Of a DNA stretch of 6,676 bases, positions 1 to 5,944 are shown in pieces. Positions within the stretch are counted from its first letter, which is position 1; each line of letters opens with the position of its first letter. The stretch comes from Acidobacteriaceae bacterium (GTDB lineage: Bacteria; Acidobacteriota; Terriglobia; Terriglobales; Acidobacteriaceae), in contig DAICZO010000387.1 of assembly GCA_027311125.1 (NCBI GenBank), forward strand, positions 1-6,676. The letters run 5' to 3'. Made by a program: the position numbers and the translations under genes. The notes below the pieces were generated by a model that worked only from the letters and a program-made list of their open reading frames with translations, made no database searches and was not told the origin of the DNA.

Positions 1-783
1 GTGTTTGCGAATACCGATGTGGAAGACGACTCCGATCCAGATGCCAAGCCGGAGTTTGCCGAGGAGGAGATCGTGACTCCATCCTCAGGCTGGATTCGTG
101 ACAAGGGTATCGTGGGACCGAACACATCGGATGGGGATGCGATTCTGTTTGGCGCAGCGGCCACGCTGGAAGAGGAGGCTGAGCAGCCGCACTCTCCGAA
201 GTACGCTGCGTCGGAGGCGCATCTGCTGTATGCGAGAGTAGCCGACTACTACCCTGATTCGCCGCTGGCGGGCGAGGCTGCGTGGCGGGCGGCGGATGTG
301 CGCTGGCAACTGGAGAAGCGCGACCTGAGCAGCCTGCCGTCGGCCAGGGAGCAGGACGCATCGCTGCGACCTACCATCTACGAAGGCGAGATGCGGAAAG
401 TGATCAAGATGTATCCGGGCAGCAAGTACGCGGCGATGGCGGCGTACGAGATGCTGGATAACCGGCTGTGCGGTGACTGGCAGGGGCTGCCGAAGTGTCC
501 GGAGATGGAGACGGGCCTGTATCTGAAGTATGCCCAGCAGTATCCGAACGGACCGCGTGCAGCGGAGGCGCTGTATAACGCGGTGTATCGGCAGGGATCG
601 CTGGTGACGATGTATACGGTGGAAGAAAATCGCAAACGGGCGGAGGCTGCGGCGGAGCGGACCCAGGCCATCGCGCAGGATTTGAAGACGAAGTATCCTG
701 GGTCGGACTATGCGGCGCGGGCTGCCAGTATCGCGTTCAAAGTGCAGCAAGGCATTGCCGTGTATGGGACGGATCGCGACTAG
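1..783 (+). CDS. YPxS/TPR-type repeat protein, BamD-like (5'-partial)
   Basis: The open frame runs from the window edge to a TAG stop and gives 260 residues. The GTG at base 1 is simply the first codon seen, so the true start is probably upstream and no signal peptide or lipobox can be judged. The first 65 residues are acidic and low in complexity. After that, four copies of a Y-P-x-(S/G)-x-x-A-x-x-A helical-repeat motif are visible, with the Tyr at about residues 84, 138, 181 and 232. This spacing is typical of TPR/SEL1-like proteins such as BamD (outer-membrane beta-barrel assembly lipoprotein) and YbgF/CpoB. I infer a periplasmic or outer-membrane-associated scaffold protein. BamD itself is not proven, because the N-terminal half is missing and the first repeat is preceded by a long acidic stretch that is not standard. 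A generic TPR protein is the main alternative. uppP follows in the same direction after 129 bases, too far for translational coupling. Confidence 0.6.
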   Translation: MFANTDVEDDSDPDAKPEFAEEEIVTPSSGWIRDKGIVGPNTSDGDAILFGAAATLEEEAEQPHSPKYAASEAHLLYARVADYYPDSPLAGEAAWRAADVRWQLEKRDLSSLPSAREQDASLRPTIYEGEMRKVIKMYPGSKYAAMAAYEMLDNRLCGDWQGLPKCPEMETGLYLKYAQQYPNGPRAAEALYNAVYRQGSLVTMYTVEENRKRAEAAAERTQAIAQDLKTKYPGSDYAARAASIAFKVQQGIAVYGTDRD

Positions 784-912
784 CACGGTACCATACGGAG
801 CCGCTTGGATACCTGTGACCGGGGCAGCATGGGGACCTGGTGGGGTTCCCCCGGCGATGCCCCGGGGCGATTGATTTACACGTTTCACATGCGACCGCTT
901 TAGGATGATGCT
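784..912. other. Intergenic region with GC-rich hairpins upstream of uppP
   Basis: No gene is seen in these 129 bases. GC-rich dyads cluster at about 831-868: GGGGA (831-835) can pair with TCCCC (847-851), and GCCCCGGGGC at 859-868 is a perfect 10-base palindrome. They could help end transcription of the upstream gene, but no T-run follows, so this is not a standard intrinsic terminator. Bases 871-900 are more AT-rich (TTGATT at 871, TTTACA at 875) and are the likeliest place for a uppP promoter. I could not pair either element with a good -10 hexamer at normal spacing. AGGA at 902-905 is the probable uppP ribosome binding site. Confidence 0.35.
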
Positions 913-1803
913 ATGTCGATTTTTCATGTGATCCTTCTTGCCATCGTGCAAGGCCTGGCGGAGTTGCTGCCTGTTTCCAGTTCCGCGCATGTGGTGGTAG
1001 CGGAGAAGCTGCTGGGGCTGGACCCCTCGACGCCGCAGATGACACTGCTGCTGGTGATGCTGCACACAGGCACGATGTTCGCGGTGATTGCTTATTTCTG
1101 GACGCAGTGGAAGCGGACTTATTTTTCCAGTACGGATGCGTTTCAACGGTTTGCGATCCGGGTGATCTGGGCGACGGTGCTGACGGGTGCGATCGGCTAT
1201 CCGATCATGAAGGTGATCGAGAAGACGGCGTTCCATGGCGCATCGAAGGGTGAGATTGAGCAGTTGTTCGGACGGCTGGACCTGGTGGCTCCAGCGCTGG
1301 CGGTGGCGGGATTGCTGATTCTGCTGGCGGGCCTGATGGAGAAGCGGCGGATGGGCGCGCACGAGAAGGTCTACGGCGATAGCGTGACCATGGGCCAGGC
1401 GGGTTGGATGGGCGCTATTCAGGGCCTGTGCCTGCCGTTTCGCGGGTTCTCGCGCTCGGGTGCGACGATCTCCACCGGGATGCTGGTGGGCGCGAGCAAG
1501 GAGCGGGCCGAGCGGTTCAGCTTTGCCATGGCCGTGGTGATTACGCCGGCGGTGGTGGGCAAAGAAGCACTGCGGCTGCTGAAGGCCTCACATGCGGCGA
1601 CCGCAGCGGGTGCGCCGATCGACCTGCATGGCAGCATCATGACCAGCTTGCTGGGTGCGTTGTTCGCCTTTCTGGCTGGGCTGGTTGCGTTGCGATGGCT
1701 GAGCAGTTGGCTGGAAGAAGGCCGCTGGTACCTGTTCGGGATCTACTGCCTGGTGGCATCGGCGGTGGTGTATGTGCTGCACTACGGACCGATGAAGCTC
1801 TAA
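913..1803 (+). CDS. uppP: Undecaprenyl-diphosphate phosphatase (UppP/BacA family)
   Basis: This integral membrane enzyme removes one phosphate from undecaprenyl diphosphate, regenerating the C55-P carrier used for peptidoglycan and other surface polymers. Overexpression in other bacteria gives bacitracin resistance. The 296 residues are slightly longer than the common 265-280. The first family motif is QGLAELLPVSSSAH at residues 13-26: Gln13 sits at the first acidic/Gln position, Glu17 matches the catalytic E. coli Glu21 and His26 matches His30. The second motif is GFSRSGATIS at 178-187, with Arg181 matching E. coli Arg174. Arg177 stands where most members have the Pro of PGxSRSG. Several hydrophobic segments cover the rest, including the C-terminal end. 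The ATG at 913 is preceded by AGGA (902-905) at good spacing and puts the N-terminal motif at the usual distance. The gene ends 14 bases from the convergent doxX-like gene. Family assignment is very secure. Confidence 0.96.
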   Translation: MSIFHVILLAIVQGLAELLPVSSSAHVVVAEKLLGLDPSTPQMTLLLVMLHTGTMFAVIAYFWTQWKRTYFSSTDAFQRFAIRVIWATVLTGAIGYPIMKVIEKTAFHGASKGEIEQLFGRLDLVAPALAVAGLLILLAGLMEKRRMGAHEKVYGDSVTMGQAGWMGAIQGLCLPFRGFSRSGATISTGMLVGASKERAERFSFAMAVVITPAVVGKEALRLLKASHAATAAGAPIDLHGSIMTSLLGALFAFLAGLVALRWLSSWLEEGRWYLFGIYCLVASAVVYVLHYGPMKL

Positions 1804-1817
1804 ACTCGCGAGCAGGC

Positions 1818-2234
1818 TTAGCGCCGGGTGTAGCGCCAGGCCCAGTACATCAAGGGAAGCTGCAAGGGGACGCGTAGCCACTGCGCCCAGCTTTGGCCCA
1901 TGAGGCCGGGCATGGGCAGGTGGGCGGTCGCCATGTAGATGTTTGCCGGCCAGACGGCCAGCAGCAGCGCGACCAGCCCCCAGGCGGCGATGCGGCGCGT
2001 GGCAGGCAGCAGCAGGCCGAGGCCGCCGAGCAGCTCGGCGAGACCGCTGATGGCCACCAGCGCGTGGGGCGCAGGCAGATACGGCGGCATGATGCGGAGA
2101 TAGGCCTGCGGTGCGACCAGATGCACGACGCCGGAGCCGAGGAAGAGGAGCGCCAGCAGGATGCGACCCACGGGGTTGGCGCGGGGCGAAGGCTGGGTTT
2201 CGGTGTGGGCTATGGTTGGATTCGATTCGGCCAT
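1818..2234 (-). CDS. Small DoxX-family membrane protein
   Basis: This 138-residue protein has four predicted membrane helices at about 22-41, 58-77, 82-102 and 120-135. Hallmarks of this small DoxX-type family are visible: GSGVVHLVAP (33-42), YLRIMPPYLPAP (45-56), the SGLAELLGGLGLLLP stretch (63-77), AAWG (83-86) and PANIYMA (96-102). Members of the wider DoxX group are linked to thiol/sulfur redox or terminal oxidase accessory roles, but this subgroup has no assigned reaction, so I give none. I chose the ATG at 2234 because AGGGGAG lies just upstream on the minus strand. The frame stays open to an ATG at 2318, but that start has no ribosome binding site and would add 28 residues encoded by the terminator hairpin. 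The 3' end meets uppP tail to tail with 14 bases between the stops. The terminator at 2251-2285 lies immediately upstream, which leaves little room for a separate promoter. Confidence 0.85.
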   Translation of the reverse strand: MAESNPTIAHTETQPSPRANPVGRILLALLFLGSGVVHLVAPQAYLRIMPPYLPAPHALVAISGLAELLGGLGLLLPATRRIAAWGLVALLLAVWPANIYMATAHLPMPGLMGQSWAQWLRVPLQLPLMYWAWRYTRR

Positions 2235-2250
2235 GACTCTCCCCTGCTGT

Positions 2251-2285
2251 AAAAAGACGGGGCGACGAGGATACCTCATCGCCCC
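2251..2285 (-). terminator. Rho-independent terminator after the PA2169-type gene
   Basis: On the minus strand, a 12-bp stem (2285-2274 with 2270-2259, GGGGCGATGAGG against CCTCGTCGCCCC) closes a 3-base loop, with only one U-G wobble. It is followed by GTC and a run of five T (2255-2251). This is a classical intrinsic terminator, 40 bases after the stop codon of the gene at 2325-2792. On the + strand no T-run follows, so it works in one direction only. It ends about five bases before the ribosome binding site of the next gene. Confidence 0.88.
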
Positions 2286-2324
2286 CACGGAGGAGACTAC
2301 TGGAAGACCGGTGGACATAGGAAA

Positions 2325-2792
2325 CTACTTGGCTGCGACGACGTCGCGCTGCTCGCGGAGGTAGTCGTGGGAGGTTAGGATGTGGCTCTGGTGGGTGACC
2401 AGGAGCTCACGCAGGGGCAGGGGCAGGGCCTCGTGGGTCAGCACGCTGGCGTAGGCTTCCTTCACGATGTCCTCGGCCTGCTCTGCGGTCTCGAGCAAAG
2501 CGTGATCGCCGTGGATGACCTTGGTCTTGAGGTCGCTCCAGATGCGGCGCAGCGTTCCGGCGGCGGTTCCGGTCTCGTGGACGTCGTGGACGCCAGCGCG
2601 GTGCAGTTCGTTTTCCAGTTCGGCGCGGAAGTTGGCGCGTTGCAGCGATTCGGCCAGAACGTAGTGCTTGAGGCTGGCACCCTGGAGGTGTTGGCCCAGG
2701 TCGGCTAGCCCCTTCTGGCTGTCTTGAAGGACGTTGATGAGCGACTTGAGAGCCAGCTCCATTTCATGCTGTCTGCCTGCATCTGTGGACAT
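2325..2792 (-). CDS. PA2169-type four-helix-bundle protein (DUF2383-like)
   Basis: This soluble 155-residue protein is predicted to be almost entirely helical, and resembles the PA2169/DUF2383 group of ferritin-like four-helix proteins. The recognisable pattern is: a first helix with LKSLINVLQDSQKGL (15-29); a second with SLQRANFRAELENEL (49-63); the G-T-x-x-G-x-L-x-R-x-W turn at 75-85; a third helix with Glu101, Glu104, Glu107 and Asp108; and a fourth ending in HDYLREQRD (142-150). The Glu and His positions could bind metal, as in ferritin-like folds, but the biochemical role of the group is unknown. A stress-related role is only a guess. The ATG at 2792 is preceded on the minus strand by TTTTTTGAGGTACTT, giving a clear GAGG ribosome binding site. 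The frame remains open far upstream (to about 3164), but that part lacks a start signal and reads as non-coding. The gene is divergent from ftsK and ends at a strong terminator. Confidence 0.78.
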   Translation of the reverse strand: MSTDAGRQHEMELALKSLINVLQDSQKGLADLGQHLQGASLKHYVLAESLQRANFRAELENELHRAGVHDVHETGTAAGTLRRIWSDLKTKVIHGDHALLETAEQAEDIVKEAYASVLTHEALPLPLRELLVTHQSHILTSHDYLREQRDVVAAK

Positions 2793-3055
2793 AAGTACCT
2801 CAAAAAAATAGATCGTTGGAGAGGGGGTGCACGGCTGGGGCAGGGTCCGTCGGCTGTCTGCGATTCTCCTTCGCCGACGGCAAGCGGGAGAGATCGCGAA
2901 AATCCCGCTCCCCTGCCAACCGTTTCCTAAGGTCCGCTGGCGTGGTGCAATCCAGCGGCGAGGTGGGTACAACTTTCGTGCAGTGCTGCAAACTGACAGC
3001 GCTGAAGTGATAGATGCGCAGAAGTGCGGTGGGTTTGCATCCTGATTCCACACTG

Positions 3056-3074
3056 GGGAGCGATCCCTTTTTTT
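3056..3074 (+). terminator. Possible short intrinsic terminator (GCGA loop, seven T)
   Basis: GGGA (3056-3059) pairs with TCCC (3064-3067) around GCGA, a GNRA tetraloop, and seven T follow (3068-3074). G3055 could add a wobble pair. Flanking TCCACA (3047-3052) and TGTGGA (3074-3079) could instead form an outer stem of six pairs. The inner stem is short for a terminator, so this is tentative. It faces ftsK but lies 123 bases before its ATG, so it would end an upstream RNA or act as a leader attenuator. Confidence 0.35.
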
Positions 3075-3087
3075 GTGGACGGTGGAG

Positions 3088-3093
3088 GATAAT
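3088..3093 (+). promoter_or_regulatory. Possible -10 element for ftsK
   Basis: GATAAT is close to the TATAAT consensus and lies just after the T-run, about 105 bases before the ftsK ATG. No good -35 hexamer is found 16-18 bases upstream (CCCTTT is there). The overlapping GGTGGAGG (3081-3088) could be read instead as a ribosome binding site for an in-frame TTG at 3099. The call is weak. Confidence 0.22.
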
Positions 3094-3197
3094 CGAAGTT
3101 GCTCTGGTGGTTTACGGCCTGGTTGGAGACTGCCCCGGTGTGTGCTGCTGCGCGCCGGAACCACCTGGCTGCGCGTACTCCTGATGAAGGCCCCCCA

Positions 3198-5870
3198 ATG
3201 AAAAGTCTGAGACTGGTTTCAAGCCCGACACGACACCGCCGCCTGAACGAGATTATCGGGCTGAGCGTGCTGGTTGGCGCGGCCATGCTGTTGCTGGCAC
3301 TGGTTAGCTACACGCCGACCGACCCCTCGTTCAACACCGTGGGCAGCTATGCCACGGGACGTCCGGCGCATAACTGGACGGGACAGATCGGTGCGTTTGT
3401 AGCCGATGCGATGTTGCAGACTATTGGGATTGCCGCGTTCTTTCTGCCGCTGGTGCTGGGACGATTGGGGTTGTGCTGGCTGCGTTCGCGTCCTGCGGGA
3501 TCGCCGCTGGCGAAGTCCGTCGGGCTGGGAATGTGGATTGTCTTTGCCCCGGCTGCCATTGGGCTGCTGCCAGGACACATGCTGTGGCACCATGCCCTGC
3601 CCATCGAAGGCCTGACCGGACGCCTGTTGGCCGACGTGATGGTGCAGTTGCTGAATCTGCCGGGTGCATCCATCGTGCTGGGGTTGATGGTGGCCCTGTC
3701 GCTGTATCTGGCTACGACGTTTACGTTCCACACCGCGCGCGAGTGGGCGACGCTGCGCTTCGGCTTTATCCAGACGCTGCTGGATCGCTGGATGAACTGG
3801 CGGAACCATCGCCACAATGCCAAGGCGATGGCAGAAGAAGAGTTTGGCAGCAAGCGTGAGAAGGCCGATGCCATGGCGCGGCGAGCCCGCGAAGTGGCGG
3901 AGCGCGAAGCCAGCCAGGCCGATGCCGAAGAGCCCACGACCCTGCTGGGAAGCTTGTTCGGATGGCTGAGCCGCCGCAAGAAGGTGGCCCCGATCACGTT
4001 GGAGCCGGACGATACGTTGGCCGCAGGCGAGCAGGTCTCGATGTGGCAGAGCATGCCGCGCACGCTGGTGGATGCTCCTCCCGTGACTGCCTTTGGAACT
4101 GCCGCCGCTGCCGCTGCCCCGTTTGCGGATGCGCTGGCCAAGGCTGCCTCGCCTCGCAGCGCGCTGGACGATCCCTCGAACTTCGGCTTTGCCGCCGACC
4201 ATGTAGAGATGCCGGAGCCACCACCGGCGAAGATGCCGACGCCGATCCGGGCCGCACGCCGGGTGGAGGAGCCGACGAGCCAGGTACCCATGCCGGCTGC
4301 TCCGCTGCCCATTGCAGCGGCTCCTACGATGAATGAGGCGATCTCGTTTGGCAAGCGTGCCGATGCCGACATCAAGCCGGTGACGATCATCCCCAAGAGC
4401 GTGCGCGGCTACAAGTTGCCGCCCTCGTCGCTGCTGTATCGCAGTGACGACCACGCCGTGGTGCGTGAGGATGCGCTGCGCGAAGAGGCCCGGGTGCTGG
4501 TGGAGAAGTGCGCAGAGTTCAGCGTGGACGGGCAGGTGACGCAGATCAATCCTGGCCCGGTGGTGACGACCTTCGAGTTTCGTCCGGAGGCAGGCGTCAA
4601 GGTGGCGCGCATCACCGGACTGGCCGATGATCTGTGCCTGGCCATGGCGGCGGAGAGCATCCTGATCGAGCGCATGCCGGGCAAGAGCACGGTCGGCATC
4701 CAGGTGCCGAACCACGAGCGCGAGACCATCTGGCTGCGCGACGTAGTGGAGTGCGAGAGCTTTGCCCAGTCCAAGAGTAAGCTGGCGATCGCGCTGGGCA
4801 AGGACATCAACGGGCGCATCGTGACAGCGGACCTGGCCAGCATGCCGCATGTGCTGATCGCCGGATCGACTGGCTCCGGTAAATCGGTAGCGATCAACGC
4901 GATGATTATGAGCGTGCTGTTCAAGAGCACGCCGGAACAGGTTCGCATGATCCTGGTTGACCCGAAGCGGGTGGAACTTGGCATGTACGAAGGCATTCCG
5001 CATCTGTTTACGCCGATCATCACCGAGGCCAAGCTGGCGGCCAATGCGCTGCGCAACGCGGTGCGCGAGATGGAGCGGCGCCTGAAGCTGCTGGCGGCCA
5101 ACCATGTGCGCAATATCGACCAGTTCAACAAGCTGTTCGACCACGGCAGCGAGTACCTGTTCGAGGACGTAAACCAGGAGCCGTTGCCGTACATCATCAT
5201 CATCATCGACGAGCTGGCCGACCTGATGATGCTGGATCGATCCAACGTGGAAGAGTCGATTACGCGGCTGGCGCAGATGGCGCGTGCCGTGGGTATCCAC
5301 CTGGTACTGGCGACGCAGCGGCCCTCGGTGGATGTGATTACCGGGTTGATCAAGGCCAACGTACCGACCCGCATGAGTTTTCGGCTGGCGACCAAGGTGG
5401 ACTCCCGCACCATCATCGACTCCAACGGCGCCGAGAGCCTGCTGGGACGTGGCGACATGCTGTATCTGCCGCCGGGAACCAGCCGGGTGCAGCGAGTGCA
5501 TGCGCCATTTGTAACTGAAAAGGAAATCTCCGCGGTGACGGCGTTCTGGAAGGCGCAGGGCGAGGCCGAGTATGTCCACGGCTTTCTGGAAGGGCCCAAG
5601 GAAGACGCCACCGGCAAGGACGGCGATGGCGGCGTAGACGGCGACACCGACGATCCCATGTACGAGGACGCGGTGCGGCTGGTGTACGAGTTCGGCAAGG
5701 CCAGCACTTCCCTGCTGCAGCGGCGACTGCGCATCGGCTACGGGCGTGCCGCTCACCTGATCGACATGATGTATAACGATGGTCTGGTAGGTCCGGCGGA
5801 TGGATCGAAACCACGCGAGATCCTGAAGTCGCCGAACTGGATCAGCGAGGTTGACGCCGCACTGCGCTAG
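3198..5870 (+). CDS. ftsK: DNA translocase FtsK/SpoIIIE
   Basis: FtsK is an ATP-driven double-stranded DNA pump anchored at the division septum. It clears and aligns chromosome termini and, in many bacteria, activates XerCD at dif. The 890 residues show the full layout. Four membrane helices lie at about 19-38, 65-88, 107-125 and 157-176. A variable Ala/Pro/charged linker spans about 177-404. The alpha domain begins at YKLPPSSLL (405). The RecA-like beta domain has Walker A GSTGSGKS (556-563), Walker B IIIIIDELADLMM (666-678) and TQRPSVDVITGLIKANVPTR (706 onward). The C-terminal gamma winged helix spans about 819-880, with the DNA-reading segment QRRLRIGYGRAAHLIDMM (841-858). The ATG at 3198 has AAGG seven bases upstream and starts a basic, hydrophilic N-terminus just before helix 1. 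The frame is open back to a TTG at 3099 (33 more residues), but that stretch looks non-coding. The gene stands alone, divergent from its left neighbour and convergent with its right one. Confidence 0.97.
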   Translation: MKSLRLVSSPTRHRRLNEIIGLSVLVGAAMLLLALVSYTPTDPSFNTVGSYATGRPAHNWTGQIGAFVADAMLQTIGIAAFFLPLVLGRLGLCWLRSRPAGSPLAKSVGLGMWIVFAPAAIGLLPGHMLWHHALPIEGLTGRLLADVMVQLLNLPGASIVLGLMVALSLYLATTFTFHTAREWATLRFGFIQTLLDRWMNWRNHRHNAKAMAEEEFGSKREKADAMARRAREVAEREASQADAEEPTTLLGSLFGWLSRRKKVAPITLEPDDTLAAGEQVSMWQSMPRTLVDAPPVTAFGTAAAAAAPFADALAKAASPRSALDDPSNFGFAADHVEMPEPPPAKMPTPIRAARRVEEPTSQVPMPAAPLPIAAAPTMNEAISFGKRADADIKPVTIIPKSVRGYKLPPSSLLYRSDDHAVVREDALREEARVLVEKCAEFSVDGQVTQINPGPVVTTFEFRPEAGVKVARITGLADDLCLAMAAESILIERMPGKSTVGIQVPNHERETIWLRDVVECESFAQSKSKLAIALGKDINGRIVTADLASMPHVLIAGSTGSGKSVAINAMIMSVLFKSTPEQVRMILVDPKRVELGMYEGIPHLFTPIITEAKLAANALRNAVREMERRLKLLAANHVRNIDQFNKLFDHGSEYLFEDVNQEPLPYIIIIIDELADLMMLDRSNVEESITRLAQMARAVGIHLVLATQRPSVDVITGLIKANVPTRMSFRLATKVDSRTIIDSNGAESLLGRGDMLYLPPGTSRVQRVHAPFVTEKEISAVTAFWKAQGEAEYVHGFLEGPKEDATGKDGDGGVDGDTDDPMYEDAVRLVYEFGKASTSLLQRRLRIGYGRAAHLIDMMYNDGLVGPADGSKPREILKSPNWISEVDAALR

Positions 5871-5890
5871 CAAAGTAATCAGGCAAACGA

Positions 5891-5940
5891 CACACACAGA
5901 TCCGGCCCGCGACATGACTGTCGTGGGCCGGATGTGTGTG
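5891..5940. terminator. Long hairpin between convergent genes, probable bidirectional terminator
   Basis: A 15-bp inner stem (5900-5914 with 5919-5933, ATCCGGCCC-G-CGACA) closes a TGAC loop with one G-U wobble. Beyond a two-base AG bulge (5898-5899), CACACAC (5891-5897) pairs with GTGTGTG (5934-5940), giving 22 pairs in all. It starts 20 bases after the ftsK stop and ends four bases from the stop of the minus-strand gene. Neither side has a proper T-run, so termination efficiency is uncertain, but position and strength make a shared transcription end the best reading. Confidence 0.65.
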
Positions 5941-5944
5941 GGGG

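Larger units (their letters stand above)
2793..3197. other. 405-base divergent intergenic region with serial inverted repeats
   Basis: No convincing protein gene lies here. Four non-overlapping inverted repeats follow one another: CCGTCGGC/GCCGACGG (2847-2854 with 2873-2880), AGCGGGA/TCCCGCT (2883-2889 with 2903-2909), CCGCTGG/CCAGCGG (2934-2940 with 2952-2958) and CAGTGCTG/CAGCGCTG (2981-2988 with 2997-3004, one G-U). A short hairpin with a T-run comes next at 3056-3074. The region must carry promoters for both flanking genes, so some dyads may be operators. The first two would lie in the 5' leader of the minus-strand gene if its transcript starts beyond 2910. A small RNA on the + strand, ending at the T-run, is the other reading. 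Confidence 0.4.

Noticed and set aside
85..1362. 425-codon minus-strand open frame across the first gene and uppP
   Set aside because: It overlaps two well-supported genes, has an Arg/His/Gln-rich low-complexity translation, and no ribosome binding site or domain.
1805..1812. CTCGCGAG palindrome between uppP and the doxX-like gene
   Set aside because: An 8-base palindrome without loop or T-run is too short to be a terminator and is expected by chance in GC-rich DNA.
2827..3045. Small + strand open frames in the divergent intergenic region (about 64-72 codons)
   Set aside because: No ribosome binding site is visible, several frames overlap each other, and composition resembles neither neighbour gene. 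Structure fits the region better than coding.
2793..3164. N-terminal extension of the PA2169-type protein up to 3164
   Set aside because: The family N-terminus and a clear GAGG ribosome binding site fit the ATG at 2792. The extension has non-coding-like composition and contains the inverted repeats.
5193..5207. Five ATC codons in a row in ftsK
   Set aside because: This short tandem run encodes the Ile-rich strand of the Walker B motif, where FtsK proteins normally have a run of Ile/Val, so it is explained by protein constraint.
3219..5915. Very long open frame (898 codons) antisense to ftsK, with further antisense frames at 3347-4396 and 4409-5734
   Set aside because: These mirror the strongly GC-biased codon use of ftsK. 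The predicted proteins are His/Gln/Arg- or Ser-rich, with no recognisable domains and no start signals, whereas ftsK itself is unmistakable.
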